This document shows positions 10,701 to 19,639 of a stretch of DNA of 64,000 bases, piece by piece. The notes under the pieces were generated by a model. It saw nothing but the letters and a program-made list of their open reading frames with translations. It did not search any database and had not been told where the DNA came from. Origin of the DNA: Rhizomys pruinosus (taxonomy: Eukaryota > Chordata > Mammalia > Rodentia > Spalacidae). Location: NCBI GenBank assembly GCA_009823505.1, contig VZQC01007061.1, positions 928,223 through 992,222 of the forward strand. Direction: 5' to 3'. The stretch's first letter is position 1, and every line of letters begins with the position of its first letter. Position numbers and translations under genes: made by a program.

Positions 10701-13700
10701 CCATGCCCAGCCTGTTTTTTTTTTTTTATTTATTTTTTTTTTTTTTTTTTTGTGGTGCTGGGATTGAACTTAAGGCATTACGAATAGCACATGGTAAGCG
10801 TAAATGTTTTTTTACTTTCTCTTTGTCTTTATCTTCTTTTTACTGTTGTTTTTGTGTTTGTTTTTGGTTTTTGGGGGGTTGAGACGGTCTCCAGCAGCTG
10901 GCCTGGAACTACTTGCTGTAGAACCATGCTGGCCTTGAACTCCACAGAGATCCCACCTGCTCTGCCTCCAGAGGAACTAGGATTAAAAGGCACACCACAT
11001 GCCTGGCTTAAGACGGTTCTAGCTGCCAGTGGGTGCTGAGATCAAACCTGGGTCCTCTGCAAGAGCCGGGGTTCGGTGCTCTTAACCCACGCAGCCTCTC
11101 TCAGCCCCCTCTTGTTAATTTGGTCTTCTTTGAGACAGTGTCTCCCTTTGTAACCCTATGTCTAGTCTGTAATCACTATGTAGACAGCTATACATGAACT
11201 CACAAAATCCCCCACCGCTCTTGCCTCGTGCCTCTTTGCCTCACTGATGATGGGATTAAGGCGGTGTACCACTACACCCAGGTCAAGCACAATCTTTTAA
11301 CCATTGAGCTACAAGTTTTTTAAAAATTCCAAGTTTATGGATAGTTATAAGTTTTTAAAATTGTGTGGGATGACATGCATAATGTTTGTGAATAGCAAGC
11401 ACTCTACGCTGAACTGTCTTGTCCAGCCTTAATTTTTCAATGGTGGGGGGGAACAACAGGTATCCTGAAACCAGGTTAACCCTCAAACCTCTACATAATA
11501 GAGATGACCTTTGAATTTCTAATCCTCCTGCCTCCACCTCCAAAGTGCTGGGATTAAAAAATAGGTGTGTGTGGGTGCCACTGCATGTGCCACCTGTTCT
11601 GTTTATGTTCCTAATATATTTTTACCTTTTCTCCCCAGTGGTCTTTATGTTTTGCAGATTCTTGCTGTATCAACTTGGCAGTGGCCCCTGTGGCACAAAC
11701 ATCTCAGGCCTCACATTGCATTTTCACAGGAGATTCCCTGATGTGAAACTATTGGTCAACATGTTTCCAACTTTGACGGAAGTAGCCAATATGCTCCAAA
11801 TGGACAGTGAATAAAAGGCCAACACGAGCATGGACCAACATTAAGAAAACAGAATTGGGTGCTGGAGAGCTGATCCGCAGTTAAGACACTGACTAGCTCT
11901 TGCAGAGGACCCCGGTTCAATCCCAGCACCCACATGGGCAGCTAAGAAGATCCGTCTTGAGCCAGGTGTGGTAGTGCAATGCCGTTAATCCTAGCACTTG
12001 GGAAACAGAGGCAGGTGGATCTCTGATGAGTTCAAGGCCAGCCTGATGTTACATAGCTCCAGGCCGCTAGGACTAAAGGTAGAACCCGTGTCTCAAAAAG
12101 ACCAAAAAAAAAAAAAAAAATCTAACTCTCTTNAAAAAAAAAAAAAAAAAAACAGAATTGGGAGAAATAGAATAAGACAAGAGAAACAAAGTTCTGTGCA
12201 GTTTGACTTCTCTCCATCCTTGTTTTGAGCACCGGCAGGTGTACAGTAATTGCACTTGACCTGCACAGACCTGGCTGGAAAGCCTGCCTCATTCACATCT
12301 AGTTGCCGCTGCCTGGCTTTACAACTGTCCTCAGGCATCCAGGTATGGAACCAGGGTACAAGGTATTGGCCCCTTCCTTAGGGTACCCCCATCCCTTACA
12401 TGGTGGACAAGCCCCTATACCAACTGTTGCTCTTCACCCCCCCACCCCCCGTTTCCTTTGTGGATGATGATTGACAGGAAGAGTCTACCTCACCGTTTCC
12501 ATTGGCAACACCTACTGGACTCCAGGAAATGGCCACAGCTCTGGCCCTGCAGCTCCCCCTCAGAACTACTCTAGCTGCCTTTGTCACTCACCTTCCACCC
12601 GCTTCCCCATCAGCCCAAAGAACTGGCGTGTCTTGCTTCTTTTCCTTTCCTGAAGTTGGAGCTCAATGCTGGCGATGGGGATTCCCTAGAGAAATAGAGA
12701 GTGTTAGAGTGCGAAGTTGAAGAGGAGACCTGCTGAGCCATAACCACCTCAACAGCTGGCACCAGGCTCTTTGCATATTTGGTCCCAAACAGCACGTTGT
12801 ATTAATGACCTAACATTTCACCTACTGTGTTTCTGGCACTGTCCTGAGTTCTTTAATAACTCACCAATACTCATCACTATTACTGTAACTACTTTACAGA
12901 TGAAAACACACAGATACATAGATATTAAATAGTATGTCCAAGGTCACACAGCTGAGACCATCTGGGTCAAAGGGCAGGTTCTCAAACACTCCATAATTTC
13001 AATATTAATATTCACAACTACCACCAGACTCTGGTGGTACTGTGGGCATGGTGGCACATGGCTGTAATGTCAGTACTTGGATGGCTGAAGCAGAAGCATT
13101 GTGAATACAAGGTCAGTCTGAGCCATACAGCCAAAACAAAGCATGCACATCCATACACACACTCAAGGAGGAAGCAGGAAGATTGCCACTAGTTGGAGTC
13201 AGACTAGTCTACATATCAAGTTCCAGGCCAGCCAGAGCCACATTCTAAGACTATTTCAAAAAGAGGGACTAGGCTCCTCTGTCCATTCCATATGTGGAAA
13301 CTGACGATATCAAGTGACTTTGTTCAAGGTAACACAGGAGGAATAAGACCAGGATTCAAACATCTGTTCTTCTCCGTCTTGAAATGTTGCCAACACAGAC
13401 CAGGAACAGGCTGCTACCCAACATGAAGGACAGCCAGGACTTGGGGCAGGGGGTGGGGTGGGAGCATCTTCCTCACCCAATCCCCACTCTCTGCTGCAGG
13501 CACTTCTCTTGTCCAGATCTTCTCCTCCCTAGAACTGGGCCTCCCCAAAGGAGTCCACTCAGGGGGCTGAGTGGAACTATTGCCTTGGGAAAAGCCATTT
13601 TAATCCTTCAGCCTAGCCCCATTGGGAAACATTCTTCTCAAGGATGTAGATTTCTTTCTTTCTTTTTTTTTTTTTTTTTTTTTTTTTTTTNTTTTTTTTT

Positions 13701-16700
13701 GAGACAGGGTCTCCCTGGAGCCCCAGCCGTCCTGGAACTCACTCTGTAGTCCAGGCTGGGCTTGAACTCACAAAGATCCACCTGTCTCTGCCTCCCGAGT
13801 GCTAGGATTAAAGGCGTGCGCCACCACGCCTGGCTAGATTTCTTTCTTTCATTCCCTTGGTGATCTTGCCAAAGCCTTCTTCCTCTATGACCTTGAGTCC
13901 ATGAAGGAGCCCCCTTTTCTCTGCCAGTCTCAGAATGGGGATGGATAGAGACCACCCTTTCCGACAAGCCTGAAGATAGGCCACAACATGAGAGAGCACT
14001 TGGCAGCCTGCAGGATGGGAGCTGGCGACAGATCAGGGGTTCCTTCCTTGAGGCCAGTTCAAGAGCTTGAGGGACCACGTGGAGAGCCATATGTCATTCC
14101 CCAGGCTTCTCCCATCCTGTGATGGGGGTGGACTATTTTCTAAACCTTGGCCTAATTCAGTCAATCTGTCTCCTCCCTGGGATGTCAGTGGCTGAGGCAG
14201 CTGTCTCCGGCTGAAGGCTGAAGTCGCCCAGCCTGGCCAGAAACCAGAGAAAAGTCCCTTTGGAGATTTAGATTCATTTCTGGAAAGTTCATGAAAACCA
14301 CTTTGCCTTGGTTTAAAAAAGCTAGAAAGATAGAAAGGAAGGAAGGAAGGGTGGGAGGGAGGGAAGGAAAGTGATCTGCAAGTACAAGCTAGAGAGAATA
14401 ATCTTTTTTTTTTTTTTTTGGTCTTTTCAAGATAGGGTCTCCCTGTAGTCCAGCTGTCCTGGAACTCACTCTGTAGACCAGGCTGGCCTTCAACTCACAA
14501 AGATCCGCCTGCCTTTGCCTCCCAAGTGCTAGGATTAAAGGCATGTGCCACCACGCCCGGCATTTTTTTTTTCTAATGTGTACGAGTGTACTGTCTGCAT
14601 GTAGGTTGGTGCACCCGTGTCGTGCAATGCCTCGGAGGTCAGAAGAGGGCGTCGATTCCCCTGGGAGTTAAAGACGGTTCTCAGCCACCATGTGGGTGCT
14701 AGGAATCGAACCCCGGTCCTCTGCAAGAGCAGTTGGTGCTCTTAACCGCTAGGCCATCTCTCCATCCCTGAGAATAATCTTTATGAATTAAATAGAGCAG
14801 ACCTTTCTACCCGCCGCGTGTAAGGAGAGGGCATGAGGAGGACCATTCCAGTTTACCCACTGAAGGGAGACCTCCATTAGCCCCAAACCATAAAGCAATT
14901 TTTGCTTTGTAAACAAGTCCATCCAGGACCCCATAAACCTCAACCATAAAGTTCTGCAAACAAGACCTTCTAAGACCCTTCTTGGGGAAAGAATACAGAC
15001 CCTAAATCTCCCAGGAGCCCTTACTGGGGGCGGGGGGAGAGATGCAAGCCCTGGATCCTTTACCCAACCCCCATGACACACAAATACTAAAGTCCCCCTG
15101 CTGTTTGGCCAGTGGGGCTGCTGCAGACTTCCACTGTTCAGCAGCCTGATAAAGGTCAGTTTGGATTGTATGAGGCTGGTCGCTTTGCTTTTCTACCTGC
15201 GACTCTTTAACTCCTAACATTTACTGGGACAGAGTTTGAATCCAGGAGGGAGCTCTCTGTTTAACTCCTAATTCCTGTTGGGCATGGTAGCACACACCTT
15301 TAATCCCAACACTCAGAGGCAGAGGCACTTGGATCTCTGAGTTCAAGGATAGCCTGGTCTACATATTGAATTCCAGGACAGATGGAGCTACAGGGAGACC
15401 CTGTGTTGAAAAGACCAAAAAGGGGCTGGAGAGATGACCTAGCGGTTAAGAGCTCCAACTGCTCTTGCAGAGGACCTTCTTTAACTCCAGTTCCAGCGGA
15501 ATCTGACACCCTCTTCTGACCTCCTCGGCATTGCACGATGGGTGCACAGACCTACATGCAGACAGTACATTCATACACATAATAAATAAAATTAAAAACA
15601 GACCAACCAACCAAACAAAACTCCTAATTCCTTACACCCAGAAAGGCCAGGATGACTGCTGCTGGGGAACCCTGGATACTAGGAGTGATGAGGTTATCCT
15701 TAGCAACCCAAAGTCTAAGTTCCAGCCCAGCCTCCCCTATTTCAAGCCCTATGTCTTGGGAGGCAGAAGAGTGCTGAAGGAGAGTGGAAGTAACAGGATT
15801 TGCTGCTGTAGGATGAGCCGATGGCAGGTGGAAAGCCAGGACTGGCAGAACCACGTGAAGTATCTGATGACACTTCCACGTGGCCATGTCCAGCGCTTTC
15901 CCAGGGCTTTGCGCACATTGCATGTCTGGCATTGACTGAAAAAACCGCTGAACCCCAGAAAGAGCTTAGGGGGTCACCTTCCCACTCATGCCATCTTACA
16001 GGTAAAGAAACCGAAGTTGAGAGCAGTAGGAGTCAGTGCAGAAGTTCATACTTAAACCCAGGTCTCTCAGGTCTGCCCACACTTCCACAAACCAGACAGG
16101 ACTCTCCCCGTCCCAGCAGGGCTGTCTGTGAATGTTTTCTGCAGTCCCATTTTTGGTGGACTTCTTCCCCCTCTAGGCTAGTTTTGAATTCTCTGTAGCC
16201 AAGAATGACCCCAAGTTTCTGGTCTTCCTGCCTCCACATCCTGAGCGTTAGGATTTCAGAAAGGCACCGCCATGCTCAGTTTTTATGTGGTGCTGGGGAC
16301 TGAACCCAGGGCTACAAGCGTGCTAGGCCAACAGTCCACCAACGGAACCACATTCCCTAGCTCCCCAATCTTAAGGCTTCCAAGGACCTCGCATGGCCCA
16401 ACAACATAAACCAAGGTTAGTTGCGTGTCCTCTCCATCCCGGGATTTGGGGAGACAGGGTCAAGTTGCCCTCCTGTGGACTCCTCCCTGACTGCCAGCCT
16501 TTTATTTACCTGTGGTTTTCTGGTCAGGTGTTGTGAGCTCCAAGGTCAGGATCTGTGCTGAGTGAGTGAGGTCAGAGGTATTGGATCTCAGGACAGGGTT
16601 GGGGGTGTCTCTGATGAAGGGGCCCTAACTTTTAGATTTCTCCCTAGTGGTGACACTGGGGGTTTAATAGAAACTACAACAATTAAACCAGTGCTTGTCA

Positions 16701-16996
16701 GGAAACAAAAATGTTTCTCCATGTGACACAAAGTAGTGATCCTGCTCCAAGTGGGTCCCTTGAAAAGAAATTCTGGAAAATCTCTGATGCACAGATACAC
16801 AGAACTTAGTAAAAATGGATAGTAGTGCTTTTGAAGCAGTGTACCTTGTGCAAGCTATTTGACCTCTCTGGGCCTCAGTTTCCTTGTCTGTGAAATGGGG
16901 ATAGCAGTGTTACTTTCCCCACCAGGCTGAAATGAGTCAGTGTTTCTCAGGCAGTCAGGACTGTACTAGTAACATGGTTAAATAAGTGTTTTCACT

Positions 16997-17028
<32 letters not shown>

Positions 17029-17349
17029 TAAACACACAGAGACAAGGCACATTGTTGTACTCCCATATACATGCCACGTGCCCCTTTGGTGGTCAGACAG
17101 ATCAGGGTTCAGGACCTTGACCCTCCCCACAAAGGACGGTCAGCCAGCCTGCCTTGCAGGGTGTAATGCCGGCAACCCCAGGGGGACTCTCCCATCCCAC
17201 CATGGGTCATCCTCTCCTAAAGGTACCTCGAGGTTCACAGTCACCCAGGGCTCTGCTTCTGTGCTGAGCGCCAGTTCCTCTCCACTGTCCCCTGCCGCCA
17301 TGCACACCGAGAAGCCCAGTAGAAGCAGCAGGGTGAAGTGGGACAGCAT
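5126..17349 (-). CDS. Tac4: Tac4, tachykinin precursor 4 (hemokinin-1 precursor), five coding exons
   Basis: Tac4 encodes a secreted neuropeptide/cytokine-like precursor. Its amidated tachykinin peptide (hemokinin-1; endokinins in human) acts on tachykinin receptors, mainly NK1R. Coding exons on the minus strand are 17349-17227, 12685-12592, one exon 3 copy (10393-10361 or 7406-7374), one exon 4 copy (9564-9505 or 6579-6520) and 5151-5126. Together they give 336 nt, or 111 residues plus stop; human TAC4 is about 113 residues. Intron phases are 0,1,1,1. Order: signal peptide about 1-19, acidic spacer, dibasic KR at 56-57, tachykinin 58-67 ending FFGLM, amidation/cleavage GKR at 68-70, then a non-conserved tail. 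Identification rests on similarity to the human and mouse precursors recalled from memory, in all five exons. Exons 3 and 4 occur twice in this assembly, probably artificially. Exons 3 and 4 are each a multiple of three, so skipping either keeps frame, as in known endokinin isoforms. Confidence 0.93.
5975..6172 (+). repeat. B3 SINE
   Basis: GAGAGAGGCTCAGCAGGTAG head, CCATGGTGGAAGGAGAAAAC middle, CCCCACAGATACACGCCAAT tail. Only its tail (9110-9150) recurs in unit 2. Confidence 0.75.
6276..6487 (-). repeat. B2 SINE (unit 1)
   Basis: GTGTATGAATGTACTGTATG to CTCTCCAGCCCC. The unit-2 counterpart at 9262-9471 has many indels. Confidence 0.88.
6520..6579 (-). CDS. Tac4: Tac4 exon 4 (copy in duplicated unit 1)
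   Basis: This 60-bp exon encodes residues 84-103, with acceptor CCCTCCCAG|GATATC and donor GAAG|GTAGGT. The segment YQLGQLIQGLLGEK corresponds to human AYQLEHTFQGLLGKR, the source of endokinins C/D. The human GKR processing site is GEK here (and GTR in mouse), so a second amidated peptide is not expected. Confidence 0.9.
6930..7036 (-). repeat. Old B1-like copy in Tac4 intron 3
   Basis: TGCTATGTAGCCCAGGCTGA...GACTACAGGTGTGAGTGACC. It recurs at about 9915-10020. Confidence 0.6.
7374..7406 (-). CDS. Tac4: Tac4 exon 3 (copy in duplicated unit 1)
   Basis: Identical to 10361-10393, with the same splice sites. It lies in the clean unit, so this is the better representation of the locus. It encodes GIHPVQLRPRT (residues 73-83). 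Confidence 0.85.
7726..7778. repeat. (TTTA)n simple repeat
   Basis: Thirteen or so TTTA units. In unit 2 (10711-10751) it is replaced by an irregular T-run, so the two copies differ in length and content. Confidence 0.9.
7865..8131 (-). repeat. B2-B1 dimeric SINE
   Basis: B1 (to CACCATGCCTGGC at about 8031) runs directly into GACGGTTCTTAGCTGCCATG and a B2 head ending CTCTCCAGCCCC. In sense: B2 head, junction CTAAGAACCGTCTTAAGCC, then B1. Confidence 0.85.
8146..8320 (-). repeat. B4-like composite (B1 plus ID-like part)
   Basis: B1 body to CACTACACCCAGG, then TCAAGCACAAATC...CATTGAGCTACAGC, which resembles an ID/B4 end. Confidence 0.55.
8335..8590 (-). repeat. Old SINE fragments
   Basis: tRNA-like head to about 8423, then a diverged B1-like stretch to GTGCTGGGATTATAGG. 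Confidence 0.5.
8632..8806 (+). other. Exon-like unique segment (unit 1)
   Basis: The acceptor-like TTTTACCTTTTCTCCCCAG is followed by an open frame (VVFMFCRFLLYQLG...) that stops in TGAATAAAAGG. No family recognised. The opposite-strand reading does not resemble Tac4. An identical copy lies at 11640-11814. Confidence 0.2.
8847..9109 (+). repeat. B2-B1 dimeric SINE with target-site duplication (unit 1 copy)
   Basis: B2 head to GCAGCTAAGATCCGTCTTGA, then B1 (GCCAGGTGTGGTAGTGCATG...) and A-run. AAAACAGAATTGGG precedes it at 8835-8848 and follows the unit-2 copy at 12149-12162. Confidence 0.9.
9262..9471 (-). repeat. B2 SINE (unit 2, indel-rich)
   Basis: Same element as 6276-6487. Bases are lost or gained, for example ATGCCGTAGTCTGTGCAACC. 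Confidence 0.85.
9505..9564 (-). CDS. Tac4: Tac4 exon 4 (copy in duplicated unit 2)
   Basis: This 60-bp, phase 1-1 exon is identical to 6520-6579. The acceptor is CCCTCCCAG and the donor GTAGGTGAGC. It encodes GYQLGQLIQGLLGEKGLSTE plus the first base of the next glycine codon. Mouse has GYQLGRIVQDLLGTRGLSIE. If the 3-kb duplication is an assembly artefact, only one of the two copies exists. Confidence 0.75.
10361..10393 (-). CDS. Tac4: Tac4 exon 3 (copy in duplicated unit 2)
   Basis: This 33-bp, phase 1-1 exon has the acceptor CCCCCACCACAG and the donor GTGAGTGCTG. With the split glycine it encodes GIHPVQLRPRT, resembling the human endokinin linker GRPLIQPRRK. Mouse precursors lack this segment, which fits exon skipping. 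It is identical in sequence to 7374-7406. It lies in the indel-bearing second unit but within a stretch that matches unit 1 perfectly. Confidence 0.72.
10858..11108 (-). repeat. B2-B1 dimeric SINE (unit 2 copy, indel-rich)
   Basis: Counterpart of 7865-8131 with many single-base gains and losses. Confidence 0.8.
11863..12150 (+). repeat. B2-B1 dimeric SINE (unit 2 copy)
   Basis: Counterpart of 8847-9109 with added bases (GCTAAGAAGATCCGTCTTGA). It ends in an A-run interrupted by the N at 12133. Confidence 0.85.
12133..12133. other. Single-base gap (N) in an A-run
   Basis: N between TCTCTT and a long A-run, seven bases after duplication unit 2 ends. It is probably a contig join or closed gap. 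Confidence 0.9.
12592..12685 (-). CDS. Tac4: Tac4 exon 2: hemokinin-1 tachykinin peptide
   Basis: This 94-bp exon (phase 0 in, 1 out) follows an acceptor TTTCTCTAG and precedes the donor GTGAGTGAC. It encodes residues 42-72, beginning GIPIASIELQLQE as in mouse GIPVPSIELKLQE. It then gives dibasic RKR (55-57), SKTRQFFGLM (58-67) and GKR (68-70). The FFGLM core followed by Gly-Lys-Arg is the tachykinin signature for release and C-terminal amidation. Mouse and rat hemokinin-1 have Tyr at the second aromatic position (QFYGLM); here it is Phe, as in substance P and the human peptide. Confidence 0.95.
12795..12990 (-). repeat. MIR SINE
   Basis: TTACAGATGAAAACACACAG...CCAAGGTCACACAGCTGAG matches reverse MIR. 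It lies in Tac4 intron 1. Confidence 0.75.
13044..13265 (+). repeat. Old B1-like pair
   Basis: GGGCATGGTGGCACATGGCT...CAGTCTGAGCC, then a second partial copy to CTATTTCAAAAAGAGG. Confidence 0.55.
13270..13375 (-). repeat. MIR SINE fragment
   Basis: TATGTGGAAACTGACG...TTCAAGGTAACACAGGAGG...ACCAGGATTCAAAC. Confidence 0.6.
13662..13834 (-). repeat. B1 SINE, target-site duplication TAGATTTCTTTCTTTC
   Basis: Long T-run with one N, body near consensus. TAGATTTCTTTCTTTC lies on both sides. Confidence 0.92.
13691..13691. other. Single N inside the poly-T of a B1
   Basis: N lies in a T-run about 40 bases long. The B1 body and both target-site copies are present on either side, so little sequence can be missing. 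Confidence 0.9.
13835..14400. other. Tac4 intron 1 unique DNA
   Basis: No exon or SINE seen. A GAAGG-rich tract lies at about 14325-14370. Confidence 0.5.
14402..14563 (-). repeat. B1 SINE joined to a B2
   Basis: Poly-T to CCACCACGCCCGGC, sitting in the tail region of the B2 that follows. GAGAATAATCTTT flanks the pair as a whole. Confidence 0.88.
14564..14768 (-). repeat. B2 SINE
   Basis: GTACGAGTGTACTGTCTGCA to CCATCTCTCCATCC. GAGAATAATCTTT follows. Short form without the internal duplication. Confidence 0.88.
14769..15277. other. Tac4 intron 1 unique DNA
   Basis: Nothing recognised. Open frames on the minus strand are not supported by family similarity. Confidence 0.45.
15278..15420 (+). 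repeat. B1 SINE paired with a B2
   Basis: GTTGGGCATGGTAGCACACA...GAAAAGACCAAAAA. CTCCTAATTCCT precedes it and recurs after the adjoining B2. Confidence 0.85.
15422..15602 (+). repeat. B2 SINE with internal deletion
   Basis: After CTTGCAGAGGAC it jumps to CTTCTTTAACTCCAG, missing about 40 bases including the B-box region. It ends AATAAATAAAATTAAAA. Confidence 0.85.
15995..16080 (-). repeat. MIR SINE fragment
   Basis: CATCTTACAGGTAAAGAAAC...CTTAAACCCAGGTCTCTCAG. Confidence 0.6.
16150..16366 (-). repeat. B4-like SINE (B1 plus ID)
   Basis: A diverged B1 part to ATGCTCAGTTTTTATG, then GTGGTGCTGGGGACTGAACC...ACCACATTCCCTAGC, an ID-type end. Confidence 0.65.
16828..16990 (+). repeat. MIR SINE
   Basis: TTTGACCTCTCTGGGCCTCA GTTTCCTTGTCTGTGAAATG, classic MIR core. 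Confidence 0.85.
16996..17040. repeat. (CA)n microsatellite
   Basis: Alternating CA with a short CATA interruption. Confidence 0.95.
17227..17349 (-). CDS. Tac4: Tac4 coding exon 1: signal peptide and acidic spacer
   Basis: The exon encodes 41 residues and ends in phase 0 at GAG|GTACCT. The start ATG lies in CTCTCGCCATGC, with G at -3. Residues 1-19 form a signal peptide with a five-leucine core. The part after it reads GDSGEELALSTEAEPWVTVN, nearly matching the human TAC4 segment (GDGGEE...LSTEAE.WV) and the mouse one (AEAESWVTVNL). The length of 41 residues equals the human exon. An in-frame upstream ATG exists near 17610, but family members start at this one. The Val-Thr-Val-Asn-Leu ending is typical of rodents. 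Confidence 0.93.
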
Positions 17350-17560
17350 GGCGAGAGGGCACTGCTCTGTCCAGGGAACCCAGGGAGCCCCTGTCAGCCT
17401 GCTGCCACCTCCTCCAGCAGGCTCAGGGCCCCACTGGGCTGCTCCAGTGGAGCTGGGAAGCTCCTGTGTTCTAGCTCCTCTGCGTCGTTCTTGGGACTTG
17501 TCCCGTCTCTGGGCAGCTGCCTGTGACAGCCCTCCTTCTCTGGCCAATGATATCAGCAGT
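17350..17560 (-). promoter_or_regulatory. Tac4 5' UTR and proximal promoter, inverted CCAAT box
   Basis: CCAAT lies on the plus strand at 17544-17548, that is ATTGG in the gene's direction, about 195 bp before the ATG. No TATA box is evident. The transcription start cannot be placed from sequence. Confidence 0.35.
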
Positions 17561-18190
17561 CCAGACCTCCCCACAGCCGCCCCCCAACATTTGATCCTAG
17601 GGCTTAACACTCTGATGCAATACCCACCTCACCTTTGGCTGAGTTCCCTCCTGTGACAGGTGTACAATGGTACAGTGTGTGGGGCCCAGGGAATCTGGTC
17701 TCCTGGGGCAACCCCGGAGGACAGGCTTTCCTGTTGGAGATCGGGAGGAGGCTGTATGGCTCTTCTCTTTCTGTGCTCTCTCTAGATTTTCACCAGTACT
17801 TCATCAGATTGCCCACTCTAGCCTCTGAGTCCCTCTTCCTCTGCACTGTCCCCATCAGTAGTCCCCGTGTGTCCCTCACTGCTTGCCCTAGGAGAGGTGC
17901 CAGTGTTCAGAGAAATGAGGCTTCTTGGAAGTAGGAACTGGACTGGGATTTACTAGAAAAAGGCTTTGGACCCCGCTGCACTACCCCCCCACCCCCCCCG
18001 CCATGTTCTTTCCACTGTCGCCAAAGGATCTTCTAGTCCTGAACTTCCCTTGCCTTTCTTACAGCCTTCTGATGCCCCCCTATCACTCTTCCATAAACTT
18101 TGGGTTCCCAGGCATGGCATTCATGCCCAGTCCGTTTATTCAGGTCCTCCCTCTGGCCACCCACCATCCATCCATCTGCCATCTGTCAGT
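17561..18190. other. Region upstream of Tac4, unique DNA
   Basis: No repeat or second gene recognised. A C-run lies at about 17985-17999. Confidence 0.5.
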
Positions 18191-18194
18191 CTAG

Positions 18195-18425
18195 GACACG
18201 GGGCCTGTTGTCAGAGACCTGAGTTTTACTTGTAACATCATTGCTGAATAGTTGGGTGACCTCTGACCATTATCTAACCCTTCTAAACCTTAAGACCCTC
18301 CTGGGTAACGCAGGACCAATAATGGCACTCTGCAGAGGCTGAGAAATAGGATAATGCATGTCGAGTACTCAGCACAGTGTGGCATGATAAATGTTTAATG
18401 TCCGTTAATTATTATTGTTACTATT
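18195..18425 (+). repeat. MIR SINE, near full length
   Basis: GACCTGAGTTTTACTTGTAA...GTTGGGTGACCTCTGACC...ATGATAAATGTTTAATGTCC. Confidence 0.82.
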
Positions 18426-19639
18426 ATTGGCAACACTAGTCAGGAAGACATCTAGAGCATCACCAAGTCCAGGAGGAGACTGCTGGTTGGCATATAAGCT
18501 AGGCTTTATTTGGCACAGGCCAACATAGAGACAGGGCGAGCAGGTGAGCAAAGCCAGGGTGTGTCTTTCCCAGGGCCCCTCTCATGCTCTGCCCTCAGAT
18601 ACCCCACAACCTGCTCTCAGGATAAGAGCAGGCTATGACTTCCTTCCTGCCTTCTTGGTTTTAGTTGCCTCTGCCTGAATCCCCTTTTCCACCTAGAAAA
18701 CTCCCATTCATCTTTAAGCCTTGGTCCTAATTAATGTTCACTCCTTCCTAGATGTTCCCTGTCTATTGTCTCCAGCAAGAATCAACTGGGTTTTTTTCCT
18801 GTTATCTTCCACTTATATCCCTGTGGCTCTCCATGAGCTTGCTGGGAGAGGTTGTATAGGTTGCATACTGTGCGGGGGAGATTATGAAGCACAGCAGAAG
18901 AACCCAGCCCTTGCTAGGATCAGGTAGCTAGACAGCCTTGTGGGAGTTTGCACACCCAGTAGAAGGTACTTGGCTCCAGTTCTGCTAAATGGGCCAGCTG
19001 AGCTCAGGACTATTCTGCTGGGCAGTTGTGTAGTGGTGGGGTGTGCTGTGAACTCTGAGGATTCTTAGCATGAACACAGTAGGTTTGTAATAAACTTGTT
19101 CTCACTCTGAGTTCAGGCTTGTCAAGGCAGAGATGATAATACCAAGTGCAGCTTTGGAGATGCACCCCCACACCCCAAATCCCTGGAGGGTTGCACCGGG
19201 TATTGCTTCAGAATCCAGAGCACGCTAAAACGCAGATTCCCTGAGTTAGCCTATTTCCTGGCCCTTGACCCTTTTAGCACAGCAGGAAGGAGACAGTCAC
19301 CTTGTCTCTTAACTTCCTACTGAGCAAGAAGACAGTGCCTCCATCTTCTGTTTCCGGCTTTCCGAAGTCAGTCGTTCTTAACAAGTTCTTCCTTACACAG
19401 ATGTGGAAATAAGAGGCAGGTCAGGCTCGCTCGAGGATGCCAAGTATAGGGGCAGATTAGCTTCCTGGACGCCAGCTCCACCGGGCCTCCCAGGCTGGGC
19501 TGGTGGCAGTCACAGCTCCAACCTCTGGAAGCAGGAGGTGGCCTTCTCTCTGGAAGCACAAATGACATGACTTGACCTTAGTCTTTGATGAGTTGCCGAG
19601 CCTTGGATTCAAAACCTGCAAACTCCTAGGGCAGGACAA
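18426..19639. other. Unique upstream DNA
   Basis: No SINE and no recognised exon, unlike most of the window. Possible regulatory DNA of Tac4 or of the CpG-island transcript. Confidence 0.45.

Larger units (their letters stand above)
9110..12126. repeat. Direct duplication, unit 2 (indel-rich copy), 3,017 bp
   Basis: Repeats 6125-9109. It is perfect over unique DNA (for example 10021-10650 and 11590-11830) but peppered with 1-4 base indels in SINE stretches (9110-9480, 9690-10000, 10690-11530, 11830-12126). A single N follows at 12133. Confidence 0.95.
12686..17226 (-). other. Tac4: Tac4 intron 1
   Basis: Starts GTACCT and ends CTCTAG. It holds MIR copies near 12.8-13.0, 13.27-13.37, 16.0 and 16.83-16.99 kb, B1/B2 copies at 13.66-13.83, 14.40-14.77 and 15.28-15.60 kb, a B4-like repeat at 16.15-16.37 kb and a (CA)n tract at 17.0 kb. 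The remaining DNA shows no further tachykinin-like exon. Confidence 0.8.

Noticed and set aside
13638..14090. 150-codon minus ORF
   Set aside because: Its C-terminal part is B1 sequence and its poly-lysine comes from the A-run containing an N.
14402..14768. B1-B2 pair as another dimer of the fixed-junction type
   Set aside because: The B2 is full length with its own tail and the B1 sits in that tail, so it is a separate insertion; the same applies to 15278-15602 and 56806-57186.
17078..17656. 192-codon plus-strand ORF
   Set aside because: It lies opposite Tac4 exon 1 and its 5' UTR; the frame has no family likeness and follows from GC-rich composition.
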